Below are positions 8,101-19,060 of a stretch of DNA of 64,000 nucleotides, piece by piece (position 1 is the stretch's first letter; each line of letters starts with the position of its first letter). The translations under genes were made by a program, and so were the position numbers. The DNA comes from SG8-41 sp963699525 (GTDB lineage: Bacteria; Pseudomonadota; Gammaproteobacteria; Burkholderiales; SG8-41), in the NCBI GenBank assembly GCA_963699525.1, contig CAVOUI010000005.1:357772-421771 (forward strand), read 5' to 3'. Below the pieces are notes generated by a model that was given only the letters and a program-made list of their open reading frames with translations, made no database searches and was not told where the DNA came from.

Positions 8101-9216
8101 TCAGCCCGCGCCGAGCACTCTCAACGCGCGCACCGTCGCGGTGGTGCGGGTGCCGACGCCGAGCTTCTGGTAGATGTGCTCCAGGTGCTTCTGCACGGTG
8201 CGGTCGCTCAACCGCAGGATCTCGCCGACTTCCGCGTTGGTCTTGCCTTTCGCGACCCACGCCAGCACCTCGGATTCGCGCGGCGTCAATCCGTATTCGC
8301 CGAGCGCGCTCCACGAGGTGTCGCCGCGCTTCTCGTTGAGCAGCAGGAAATGCTCGTCGCGAAAATGGTCGGGGATGAGCTGTACGGTGAGTTGCCTGCC
8401 GTTCTTGTCCACGATGAGCGGATCGCGCGGCGATGGCGCGAGCGTCTCCTGCGCGATCAGCGCGAGCTGGCGCCGGTACCATTCCGCGAAACAGTCCGGC
8501 AGCCGGTCGCCGCTCGCCGGGAACGGTGTCCGGCAGTACAGCGCGATCCACGATTTCGCCTGCTCGGTCCAGCGCTTGACGCATCCGGTTCCCGACAGGA
8601 CGATGACGCTGCTGGTCGGGCCTTCCAGCATTTCGAACAGCCCGTCCACGTCGCGGCTCAGGCGCTTCAGGGTCGCGGTGTTGCGAAAGGCCTGGACGAG
8701 ATGCGGGTAGAGCCGGTTGAGCAGGCCGCGTTCCCGCTCGGTGAAGTCGCGCTGGCTGCGCGTAAGCAGGATGGCGGTGACAGCGGTGGGACCGGCAGGA
8801 AAGAAGAGGCCGATCTGGTATTTCGCGCCGAGCTGCCGGGTGAACTCGTCGAACTTGCCGTAGCGCTCGTAGCGCGACTTCGTCATCACCTGCGAGGCCT
8901 TCTGGGCGCGCCCGTCGCCGGTCTGCAGGTAGTAGCGGAAGAGGGGATGGCCGGCGAAGTCCCGCTCGAGGCCGCCCAGCGCGCCGTTCAAGGTGCCGTC
9001 CACGGTGCCGTCGGGTTCCTTGATCACGGCGGGCTGCATGGAGAGCCGCGCCGCCTGGTGCTCGACGTCGAAGTCCCCGTACACGATGCGGTCCGCGCCG
9101 ACGATCCGCAGCAGCGCGCCCATCGTGCGGTCGGCAAAATCCTCCAGCCCGCGGCGATCGTACAGATCCTGCACGAAGTCGAGGACGCCCTCGAAGTCCT
9201 GTCGCGTGATTCGCAT
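8101..9216 (-). CDS. LuxR-family transcriptional regulator
   Basis: This 371-residue regulator starts at ATG 9216 (GGAGGG five bases upstream). Its first ~300 residues form an uncharacterised sensor region (GAF/PAS-like in character, not proven). The last ~65 residues are a LuxR-type helix-turn-helix: 'GLTPRESEVLAWVAKGKT', 'NAEVGEILRLSDRTVQKHLEHIYQKLGV'. It probably controls a nearby catabolic or transport operon. No phosphorylatable receiver domain is visible, so it is not a classical response regulator. Target and effector unknown. Confidence 0.88.
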   Translation of the reverse strand: MRITRQDFEGVLDFVQDLYDRRGLEDFADRTMGALLRIVGADRIVYGDFDVEHQAARLSMQPAVIKEPDGTVDGTLNGALGGLERDFAGHPLFRYYLQTGDGRAQKASQVMTKSRYERYGKFDEFTRQLGAKYQIGLFFPAGPTAVTAILLTRSQRDFTERERGLLNRLYPHLVQAFRNTATLKRLSRDVDGLFEMLEGPTSSVIVLSGTGCVKRWTEQAKSWIALYCRTPFPASGDRLPDCFAEWYRRQLALIAQETLAPSPRDPLIVDKNGRQLTVQLIPDHFRDEHFLLLNEKRGDTSWSALGEYGLTPRESEVLAWVAKGKTNAEVGEILRLSDRTVQKHLEHIYQKLGVGTRTTATVRALRVLGAG

Positions 9217-9336
9217 GTCAGCCCTCCGGCGGGAGCGCGCGGTTGCGGCCCCGCAAAACCCGGGTTTGCCCGGGCAGGATAACGCGAACCGCTTGCCGGC
9301 GGCCATCCCCGGGGGCGGCCGGTCGCACTGCCGCGG

Positions 9337-9531
9337 CTACGCGCGCGCCGGGCCGTCCTTCAGTATGCTTTTCAGCTGCTTGCGGAATTCCGGCGTGTCC
9401 TTGTGGCCGTGCACGGCCACTGCGTGCTGGACCGCGGCTTCGAGCAATTCCTTCTCGCTGTCGGCTGCGATGGCGAGCGTGCAATTCATCTCGCTGGGGT
9501 AGTCGCGGCAATCAATGTGCTTGCGGGGCAT
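9337..9531 (-). CDS. DUF1059 domain-containing small protein
   Basis: A 64-residue protein with start ATG 9531 chosen because AGGAGG lies 5 bases before it. It carries the DUF1059 pattern: 'KHIDCRDYPSEMNCTLAIAADSEKEL' with two cysteines and 'HAVAVHGHKDTPEFRKQL'. Members are small soluble proteins of unknown role, widespread in bacteria and archaea. It lies alone between the LuxR regulator and dnaE2. Confidence 0.82.
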   Translation of the reverse strand: MPRKHIDCRDYPSEMNCTLAIAADSEKELLEAAVQHAVAVHGHKDTPEFRKQLKSILKDGPARA

Positions 9532-9691
9532 GGCGTCCTCCTGGTGGAAAAGTGCTGACCTCGGTCCTGGTTCGCGAGGGGTGGCGCTTATCCTGCATCT
9601 GGCGCTCCCCGCGGGCAATACGCGTATTAGCGTATCTCAGGTAGTGCCGGGGCGGAAGCTAAGAGGCGGAAGGCGGGGAAGGGTTCGGCCG

Positions 9692-12814
<3,123 letters not shown>

Positions 12815-12822
12815 GGGATCAG

Positions 12823-12871
12823 AAAAAGGTGTCAGGAACCTTTTTTTTGAAAAGGTTCCTGACACCTTTTT
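12823..12871. repeat. Perfect 22-bp inverted repeat (GGTGTCAGGAACC family) between imuB and dnaE2
   Basis: Left arm 12823-12844 and right arm 12850-12871 are exact reverse complements around a 5-base loop. The core is GGTGTCAGGAACC flanked by A/T runs, so the transcript forms a strong hairpin ending in U residues. A second copy with the same core is at 27268-27332. It ends 3 bp before the imuB stop codon, where it could attenuate read-through into dnaE2. Confidence 0.85.
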
Positions 12872-12874
12872 CCT

Positions 12875-14302
12875 TTATCCAAAGATGCCGTGCAGGAACC
12901 AGCCGCCCGGCTGCCTGCGATCGCGATAGACCCAGAGCGTGGCGAGGTCGGGCGTCTGCGCGATGAAGTAGTCGCGCTTGACGTCGGCCCCGTCCCACCA
13001 GCCCGACTCGATGCGCTCGGGGCCGGCGAGGAGAGCGAGCGGGCCGTCGCGGGTGTGCGGCTTCGAGTCCACCTCGTCGAGCGGGCGCGGCCGCTCGAGC
13101 AGCCATAGCGGGCGCGGCGAGCGCACGGCCTGCCCGCCGCCGGCGCCGGGTGCGGTCGCCTGCCACGCGCGCTCCGGGCGGTGCTCGGCGCGCGGCGCGA
13201 GCCCGTGCACGGCCTCCTGCCCGAGCCGCGCGCTCAGACGCTCGACGAGCCGCGCCCAGTCTCCCGCGTCGTTCGTGCGGTCGGGGAAGAGGGTGCCGCT
13301 CTCTCCCGCGAGCGTGAGTATTTCGTCCGCCGCGAGCTGCATCCGCGTGACCGGTGCCGCGAGGGTCGTGGCCGCGAGCCGCTCGCGCACGAGGATGATG
13401 AGCCGCCCGGCGTCGCGCGAGGGGGTGGCGAGCCCGATCTCGAGTGCGGTATCCGGCGCGTCCTCGTGCCCGAGCACGAGCCGGAAGCGCTGGATCCCGG
13501 CGCAGCGCGCGGCGAGATAGCCCGCGAGCTGGGTCAGCAGCCGCTTCGCCGGGAAGAGCAGCACTTCGGCGCTCGTGACCCCGGCCGACAGCTCGAGTGC
13601 CGCCTCGAAGCGCGGCGGCGCGGCGAAGAACACGCGCGCCTCGGGCAGGAGGCCCAGCGCGCGGTCGAGCTGGTCGAGCACGTGCTGCCCGAAGCGCCGC
13701 GCCGTGCCGTCGCGCGGGAGGCCCAGCAGGTCGCCGAGCGATCTCGCGCCGATCGCGGAAAGCGTCTCGAGCGCCTGGGTGTCGCAGTCGAGCACGCGGA
13801 CGGGGAGCGGCGAGATCGCTTCCCGGATGGCGCGCTGTCCCGCGAAGACCCGCTCGGCCCCCCCGCGCGCGAGCAGCCACGCCGCCGATGCCGTCGGCGC
13901 ACAGGCAACCGACAGGGTGAATCCCATGTCCGCGGCGCCGCGCTTGATCGCATCCAGTATTTTCCCGATGCCGCCGAGGAGCCGCAGGCTGCCCTCGACC
14001 TCCAGCAGCAGCCCGCGCGGCGGCTGCGGCGATACGGCCGGCGTGAACTGCATCGCCCACGCCGCGACCTGCCCGAGCGCCGCGGCTTCCGCCGCCGGGT
14101 CGCGCGGCCGGTGGTTCAGGGCCGGCGCGAGCGCGCACGCGGTGGCGAGGCTCGTTCCCGGCAGGATGCCTCTCGCGCGGGCCTGTCCGTTGCAGATCGC
14201 GACGCATGCGCCGTCGGTGACGGCCCACGGTTCAGAGCGCGCCGATGCCGGCAGGAACGATTCGAGCGGGAAGAGCGGGAAATAGAGCGCAGTCCACAGC
14301 AT
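12875..14302 (-). CDS. imuB: ImuB, Y-family polymerase-like mutasome protein
   Basis: The 475-residue product begins 'MLWTALYFPLFPLESFLP' and follows the ImuB plan: degenerate Y-family palm and fingers ('VAICNGQARARGILPGTSLATACAL', 'GLLLEVEGSLRLLGG', 'LSVACAPTASAAWLLAR') and a C-terminal little-finger-like region. In studied systems ImuB lacks catalytic carboxylates and acts as the hub binding the beta clamp, ImuA and DnaE2. The gene overlaps imuA by 71 bp and precedes dnaE2, the canonical order. Confidence 0.92.
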   Translation of the reverse strand: MLWTALYFPLFPLESFLPASARSEPWAVTDGACVAICNGQARARGILPGTSLATACALAPALNHRPRDPAAEAAALGQVAAWAMQFTPAVSPQPPRGLLLEVEGSLRLLGGIGKILDAIKRGAADMGFTLSVACAPTASAAWLLARGGAERVFAGQRAIREAISPLPVRVLDCDTQALETLSAIGARSLGDLLGLPRDGTARRFGQHVLDQLDRALGLLPEARVFFAAPPRFEAALELSAGVTSAEVLLFPAKRLLTQLAGYLAARCAGIQRFRLVLGHEDAPDTALEIGLATPSRDAGRLIILVRERLAATTLAAPVTRMQLAADEILTLAGESGTLFPDRTNDAGDWARLVERLSARLGQEAVHGLAPRAEHRPERAWQATAPGAGGGQAVRSPRPLWLLERPRPLDEVDSKPHTRDGPLALLAGPERIESGWWDGADVKRDYFIAQTPDLATLWVYRDRRQPGGWFLHGIFG

Positions 14303-14957
14303 GGTGAGATCCCGGCCGGCGGCGGTGCACGACCGTCGCGGGATGCAGCCGGATCGGCCGGTCGAGCACCGCCCCGCGGCGCTTGAGGATCCGCACCGCG
14401 AGGTCGCCCTCGCAGGTGTCGAGGGCGAGGCGCAGCGCGGCGGGCGACGCTTCGCCGGCAGCGCGCGGCGGGCGGAACAGGACGGCGAGCGCCTGGCTGC
14501 CCTCGGTTGCGAGCTGCAGGCGGCGCAACTCGGGCCAGGCGATTTTCTCCGGCCAGGCGAGCACGGCGCCGCAGGCGTTCGAGCGCAGAGCCTGCTCGAT
14601 GGCCCACAGGGTTTCGCGCGGCGAGCGCGTCTTCACGAGCAGCAGCCGCGCAAGGTCGATGCCCGCGGCCTGCAGCGCCGGTGCATACGGCAGGTACGGC
14701 GGAGCGATCCACGCCAGCCAGCGCCCGCGCGCCGACAGGCTCGCGAGCGCGGGCCCGAGGATGCGCAGCTCCCCGATCCCCTCGTGCTGCGGCAGGATCT
14801 CGGTCAGCGCCGCGGCCGGCCAGCCGCCGCCGGGGAGCTCCGCGTCGAGCGCGGGGAATCCCGTCGGCACGCCCGGCGTCGCGACGCTGCCCAATTGATT
14901 GCCGCGCCAGATGGCGGGGTGATTAAGGACAGCACTGATAGGTAGAGGTGTAGCCAT
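14232..14957 (-). CDS. imuA: ImuA, translesion DNA synthesis-associated protein
   Basis: A 241-residue RecA/SulA-like protein with 'GVPTGFPALDAELPGGGWPAAALTEIL' (degenerate nucleotide-binding region), 'IDLARLLLVKTRSPRETLWAIEQALRS' and a C-terminus typical of ImuA. It is the first gene of the imuA-imuB-dnaE2 unit and overlaps imuB by 71 bp. The usual upstream position is taken by foreign-looking DNA, and I see no clear LexA box directly before its ATG. Confidence 0.9.
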   Translation of the reverse strand: MATPLPISAVLNHPAIWRGNQLGSVATPGVPTGFPALDAELPGGGWPAAALTEILPQHEGIGELRILGPALASLSARGRWLAWIAPPYLPYAPALQAAGIDLARLLLVKTRSPRETLWAIEQALRSNACGAVLAWPEKIAWPELRRLQLATEGSQALAVLFRPPRAAGEASPAALRLALDTCEGDLAVRILKRRGAVLDRPIRLHPATVVHRRRPGSHHAVDCALFPALPARIVPAGIGAL

Positions 14958-14971
14958 ATACCCATCAGCGA

Positions 14972-15430
14972 TTACGCTTCAGCTTGCAGAAAAACGGTCT
15001 TGGCGTGACCTGACAGCGCTGGTTGAAGCCGAGCGTCCGGATACTCGTTCCACGTCCGACCATCCAGCTTCCTGCCGGTTTTGCTTTTCCGCTTACCCCC
15101 CCACTGCTTGAAGAAGAAAGCAACGCCGGCTTCCAGGCACTGGTTGCGGATATCTCTCACCCACGCAGGATCAACTGGACGAGCCTTGGGACCGGATTCC
15201 CCGCCAACGATTACCCAATCAATCCCGGAGAGGTCGAGATTGTCTAATGGTCCAAGTAGGGGCTCCAGAGATAAGAATTTGATATGAGCACGGGTCTGGC
15301 GGAGGTGATCGATCCTGAAAGCATACTTCTGGTTCTCAACACTGACGCCCATCCAGATGTTTCGGCAGAGCGAATCAATTGAGTTTGTTCGGCTGCGTGC
15401 CACGATAACCGAGTCGTTCCATTCTTGTCG
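14972..15430 (-). pseudogene. DUF5131 (phage Gp37/Gp68-like) radical-SAM-type protein, N-terminal half lost
   Basis: From about 15361 the frame encodes the conserved C-terminal half of DUF5131: 'NIWMGVSVENQKYAFRIDHLR', 'IKFLSLEPLLGPLDNLDLSGIDWVIVGGESGP', 'DIRNQCLEAGVAFFFKQWGGK'. The N-terminal half with the three-cysteine cluster ('GC...C..CYAE' in relatives) is absent; upstream the frame runs into the truncated TcmP gene. The protein therefore cannot bind its iron-sulfur cluster. Lower GC and AT-rich codons than both flanks indicate transfer. It lies 15 bp upstream of imuA. Confidence 0.75.
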
Positions 15431-16142
15431 CATAGAAATTGGTGAGAAAACCGTCAAATGTTTCTTTCCGGGATTCTGCATTTCGCCACGCGTTTCTCCA
15501 TTCTGGAGTTCCAACAAACTCATCCAATGTTTTGTTGTCCGATCGAATATAAACATGCTCGACGTTACGAGTGGCATCCATTCCGGTTGGAATGAGGATT
15601 AGAAAATCGACGTATAGCTCTGCTAGCTGTTCAATAGTCGAAAAGCGCAGATTTTCGAGCTTCCAGGGATCTGCGAAGCAGAATGTCAAAAATCTCTTCT
15701 TTGTTTTTCCATATTCACGAATTTCTCCTGCAATCTTTCGTATTTCTTCATTTGCATCACCTAAGATAAATCGAGTATCTGCATTGCCATAGTCTCGGCG
15801 AACGCGCTTTTCAAGCGCCGTGATTCTTTGAGAATCCTTCTCGCAAAAGATATATCGGTCAAACCTGTCGGGAATTTCAAGTGCCAAAAGAGGTGAAGCG
15901 AGCAGAATCCTGTTTGTATCTCTGACTGTCGATCGACCGCTTCCGGCAAATAAGTCCACGTAAACCCTGGCGTCCCATTTGCGCTTCATTGAGGTCGCAA
16001 ATACTCTGGCATACCCTTGCAGCAATCGATATTTTTGTTCTCCCCAAGGTCCGATTTCGGGGGCTACAAGTCCGTCATCGGCAGCGCGCTCATAACGCCC
16101 TGCCGCTGCGGATGATCCCGACTGCGATGCCCTCGATCGCAA
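15375..16142 (-). CDS. tcmP: Three-Cys-motif partner protein TcmP, 3' truncated
   Basis: The frame carries the TcmP signature 'DDGLVAPEIGPWGEQKYRLLQGYARVFATSMKRKW', 'VYVDLFAGSGRS', 'FIFCEKDSQRITALE'-like and 'FADPWKLENLRFSTIEQLA'. It then stops shortly after 'FYATRMERLGYRG', where relatives continue for several dozen residues. TcmP genes typically neighbour DUF5131 genes, and its remnant follows directly here. The start is uncertain: ATG 16142 lies inside lexA, and the conserved part begins close to the lexA stop. Base composition is clearly more AT-rich than the surroundings. Confidence 0.65.
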   Translation of the reverse strand: MRSRASQSGSSAAAGRYERAADDGLVAPEIGPWGEQKYRLLQGYARVFATSMKRKWDARVYVDLFAGSGRSTVRDTNRILLASPLLALEIPDRFDRYIFCEKDSQRITALEKRVRRDYGNADTRFILGDANEEIRKIAGEIREYGKTKKRFLTFCFADPWKLENLRFSTIEQLAELYVDFLILIPTGMDATRNVEHVYIRSDNKTLDEFVGTPEWRNAWRNAESRKETFDGFLTNFYATRMERLGYRGTQPNKLN

Positions 16143-16689
16143 ATCCCTCGCGCCGCGGGTCCACCTCGATCGGTTTGAAGTCCGAGTTCTCCGGCAACAG
16201 CTGCACCCGGTTGCCGTTGCGCTTGTAGCGCTTCACCGTCACTTCGTCGTGCAGCCGCGCGACCACGATCTGCCCGGAGCGCGCCTCGTGCGTGGCGTGC
16301 ACCGCGAGGAGGTCGCCGTCGAGGATGCCGGCGTCGCGCATGCTCAGCCCGCGCACCTTGAGGAGATAGTCGGCGCGCGGCTTGAAGAGGGCCGGGTCCA
16401 CGCGGTAGCGCGCCTGGATGTTTGCCTCGGCGAGGATCGGGCTCCCGGCGGCGACGCGCCCGATCAGCGGCAAGCCCGCTTCCGTCTTGAGGCGTATGCC
16501 GCGATGAGAACCATCAATTTGAAGCGCGCCCTTGCGCTCGAGCACGCGCAGGTGCTTTTCCGCGGCGTTGGGAGAACTGAAGCCCATCGCGCGGCAGATC
16601 TCGGCGCGCGTGGGCGGGTAGCCGTCGGCCTCGATCGTGTCCCGGACGAGTTGCAGGACCTTCGCCTGGCGCGGGGTGAGCGGTTCCAT
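16090..16689 (-). CDS. lexA: LexA SOS repressor
   Basis: A 199-residue LexA beginning 'MEPLTPRQAKVLQLVRD'. The winged helix has the E. coli-like recognition helix 'SSPNAAEKHLRVLERKGAL' (38-56). The Ala81-Gly82 cleavage site is in 'GRVAAGSPI', catalytic Ser116 in 'GLSMRDAGILDGD' and Lys153 in 'VTVKRYKR'. It represses SOS genes until RecA-stimulated self-cleavage. A 16-bp palindrome 22 bp upstream is the likely autoregulatory operator. It lies on the same strand as the imuA-imuB-dnaE2 cassette, separated by the TcmP/DUF5131 insert. Confidence 0.96.
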   Translation of the reverse strand: MEPLTPRQAKVLQLVRDTIEADGYPPTRAEICRAMGFSSPNAAEKHLRVLERKGALQIDGSHRGIRLKTEAGLPLIGRVAAGSPILAEANIQARYRVDPALFKPRADYLLKVRGLSMRDAGILDGDLLAVHATHEARSGQIVVARLHDEVTVKRYKRNGNRVQLLPENSDFKPIEVDPRREGFAIEGIAVGIIRSGRAL

Positions 16690-16710
16690 GTGAGGGCAGG
16701 GGAAGGGTAG

Positions 16711-16726
16711 GTGTATATATATACAC
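16711..16726. promoter_or_regulatory. Candidate LexA operator (SOS box) upstream of lexA
   Basis: GTGTATATATATACAC is a perfect 16-bp palindrome 22 bp before the lexA ATG. It matches the E. coli-type box CTGT-N8-ACAG at every conserved position except the outer C/G pair, with the alternating TA core typical of SOS boxes. Position and symmetry support autoregulation. Confidence 0.75.
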
Positions 16727-16895
16727 CTTCCTCCGCGCCCGGACAAGCGCCCCATCGCGGATGCGCCAACCGCTTGTCACGAAACGAAATCCCCTTTTGC
16801 CCGAGGAAGGATGCAGCAAGCCTGTACACCTTTTCGCCAGCCGTAGCGTTCTTGGTTCGAGAGCGACCCGGTGTTGCCTGATATTGACCGGAATT

Positions 16896-16907
16896 CGCTT
16901 ATAAGCG
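16896..16907. promoter_or_regulatory. 12-bp palindrome upstream of the toxin-like gene
   Basis: CGCTTATAAGCG is a perfect palindrome ending 3 bp before ATG 16911 and overlapping a possible -10 element. Similar TTATAA-centred palindromes occur as operators of HigBA/RelBE-type modules. A TTGACC at 16885-16890 is too close to serve as -35 for this -10, so the promoter layout is unclear. Confidence 0.4.
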
Positions 16908-16910
16908 ATA

Positions 16911-18308
16911 ATGGCCATGGATATCCTGCATTACCTGACGGAGTCGGGGCGGGACCTTTACCAGGACTGGCTCGACGGCCTCAAGGATGTGCGCGCGCGG
17001 GTCGACGTTCAGCGGAGAGTGGACCGGCTGGCCGCTGGTAACTATGGCGATCACGAATTCTGCCGCGAGGGGGTATGGGAACTGCGGGTTGACGTCGGAC
17101 CCGGCTATCGCGTGTATTACGCGCAAGCGGGGCGGAAGATAGTGCTTCTGCTGTGCGGGGGCGATAAGCGGTCGCAGCGCGCCGCGACGGTTGCGACAAC
17201 CGATTTGATGCTTGCACAGTACACCCAGTACTGCTACCAGGTAATCGCTCGTGACCGCGCAAGCAACGATTCGCCGCCGAGCAACCGCGCCTGCACGACG
17301 ACCTCTTGGAATACGGTGACTGTAGATTCCGGCGCGGCCGTGCAATGGACGTCTATCGCGGTCGATGCATCCGGCGCGTTGCATATCGGCTATTACGACG
17401 GTGCATTCACGGGGCCCAATCAGCAGGTCGGCAGCGTCAAGTACGCGACAAAGGGCTCTGGAACGTGGCAAATCGCCACGGTCGACAGCGTCGCTCCCAC
17501 GGTCTACGCGTCGATCTCACTGCTGGTCAACGCGGACGGCAGTGTGCACATGGGCTATTACGACTTTTCCAATCAGTTTCGCCTGCGACACGCGATGAAG
17601 GCGTCGGGCGCCTGGGTTGCTGAAACTGTTGCCCTGAACGCACTCAATGTCACTACCGTGTCCATGGGACGTGACACGGCAGATGGCCTTCACATCGTGT
17701 ACAACCCGAACGGCAACGTGACCTACACGACGAATGCTGCAGGTCCATGGACGAGCGAGGTAATCGGAAGCAACGGTGTGATCTTCGGGAACGCGGTGAC
17801 TTGCGCGATCGCAATGGACGCTACTGGTCGCGCGCACGTTGGCTATTACGACATCTCCATCCCGGGACTCAGGTATGCAACGAATGCTTCCGGCTCATGG
17901 GCGACGCAGACCGTCGATGCGCTGGCGGACGTCGGACTGCATACGGCGATTGCCGTGGACGCTGCCGGCAACGTGCATCTCAGCTATTACGACGTGTTGA
18001 ACGGCGATCTCAAGTACGCGACCAATGCGACAGGCGCCTGGGTCGTCCAGACCCTTGATAGCGCGGGGGACGTCGGCGGATTCAGCGCAATCGCACTGGA
18101 TGCGGCCGGTCGTGTTCACATCAGCTATATCGATGCGACTGACCAAACGCTCAAGTACGCCACCAACGTCGCGGGGTCGTGGCAAGTCTTTGGTATCGAC
18201 AACTCAGTTGTGGTCACCGGCTACACGTCCATCGCCGTTGATTCCGGCGGGAAGGTTCACATCAGCTATCGGGGGAATTCTCGCCTGCGCTACGCGACCA
18301 ATCGTTGA
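16911..18308 (+). CDS. Chimeric protein: RelE/HigB-like toxin fused to FnIII tail and seven-repeat beta-propeller
   Basis: This 465-residue frame joins two unrelated parts. Residues 1 to ~88 are an addiction-module killer (HigB/RelE, Gp49-like) domain: 'GLKDVRARVDVQRRVDRLAAGNYGD', 'GVWELRVDVGPGYRVYYAQ', 'LLLCGGDKRSQ'. From about residue 95 comes the end of a fibronectin type III domain ('YTQYCYQVIARDRASNDSPPSN'), then seven repeats of 'SIAVDASG.VHISYYD....LKYATNA.GSW', likely a beta-propeller. No signal peptide remains for the propeller half. The toxin tail and any antitoxin gene are missing. Either a genomic deletion or a misassembly created the join. Confidence 0.8.
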   Translation: MAMDILHYLTESGRDLYQDWLDGLKDVRARVDVQRRVDRLAAGNYGDHEFCREGVWELRVDVGPGYRVYYAQAGRKIVLLLCGGDKRSQRAATVATTDLMLAQYTQYCYQVIARDRASNDSPPSNRACTTTSWNTVTVDSGAAVQWTSIAVDASGALHIGYYDGAFTGPNQQVGSVKYATKGSGTWQIATVDSVAPTVYASISLLVNADGSVHMGYYDFSNQFRLRHAMKASGAWVAETVALNALNVTTVSMGRDTADGLHIVYNPNGNVTYTTNAAGPWTSEVIGSNGVIFGNAVTCAIAMDATGRAHVGYYDISIPGLRYATNASGSWATQTVDALADVGLHTAIAVDAAGNVHLSYYDVLNGDLKYATNATGAWVVQTLDSAGDVGGFSAIALDAAGRVHISYIDATDQTLKYATNVAGSWQVFGIDNSVVVTGYTSIAVDSGGKVHISYRGNSRLRYATNR

Positions 18309-18324
18309 CGGGATCAATTCCTAG

Positions 18325-18993
18325 CTATTGCGAGACGGGCTCTATGAGCGCCGGCTCGTCGTTCTTGGGCGTGTTGACGCGGGTGCTGACGGGGTGCGCC
18401 GCCATCATTCTGGCGGGGCTGGGTTTCAGCAGAGCCTTCAATTTCTCAGTCGCCTGGTTCCCGGGATCGAGCCACGCCGCGTGGTCTTCCGGGGCGAGGA
18501 TCACCGGCATGCGATTATGTATCTGGCGCATCCGCTCGTTCGCATCGGTCGTGATGATGGTGCAGGAATGCACCGGCCCCTCGGGGCCCATCCAGCGCTC
18601 GGTCAGGCCCGCAAGTGCGAAGAGATCCGCGCCCACGGGACGGACGTAGTACGGCTGCTTACGGCCCGCAACCGCTTTCCATTCGTAGAAGCCGCTGGCC
18701 GGGATCAGGCAGCGCCCGCGCTTGAACGCGCTGCGGAACGAAGGCTTCTCGGCGACCGTCTCGGCGCGCGCGTTCGCGAGCTTGTTGCCGATCGCCGGGT
18801 CCTTCGCCCAGCCGGGGATCAGTCCCCAGCGGTAGAGGTCGGCGATGCGCCCCTTTTCCGGGTCCTGCCGGACGATGAGGACGTTGGTTCCGGGCGTGAT
18901 GTTGTAGCGCGGGGTGATCTCGGGCAGCAGCCCGAGCTTGAAGTAGAGCGCGATGACTTCGGGATGGGTATGGAGCGAGTAGCGACCGCACAT
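18325..18993 (-). CDS. SOS response-associated peptidase (SRAP, HMCES/YedK family)
   Basis: The 222-residue protein begins Met-Cys ('MCGRYSLHTHPEVIA'); Cys2 becomes N-terminal and forms the covalent link to abasic DNA sites. Other hallmarks are 'YNITPGTNVLIVR', 'WGLIPGWAKD', 'NARAETVAEKPSFRSAFKRGRCLIPASGFYEW' with the catalytic Glu, and 'IHNRMPVIL' with the catalytic His. It shields abasic sites in single-stranded DNA. Its position next to lexA and the imu cassette fits a DNA-damage island, though no SOS box is evident upstream. Confidence 0.94.
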   Translation of the reverse strand: MCGRYSLHTHPEVIALYFKLGLLPEITPRYNITPGTNVLIVRQDPEKGRIADLYRWGLIPGWAKDPAIGNKLANARAETVAEKPSFRSAFKRGRCLIPASGFYEWKAVAGRKQPYYVRPVGADLFALAGLTERWMGPEGPVHSCTIITTDANERMRQIHNRMPVILAPEDHAAWLDPGNQATEKLKALLKPSPARMMAAHPVSTRVNTPKNDEPALIEPVSQ

Positions 18994-19060
18994 GAAACGT
19001 ATGATAGTGCGTCCCGCATGTCACGGGTCGCCGGTTAGTCCGATCCCGTTCGAACCGCCG

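Noticed and set aside
16688..16755. Longer LexA start upstream of 16689
   Set aside because: It would translate through the palindromic operator; conserved LexA sequence begins at 'MEPLTPRQ'.
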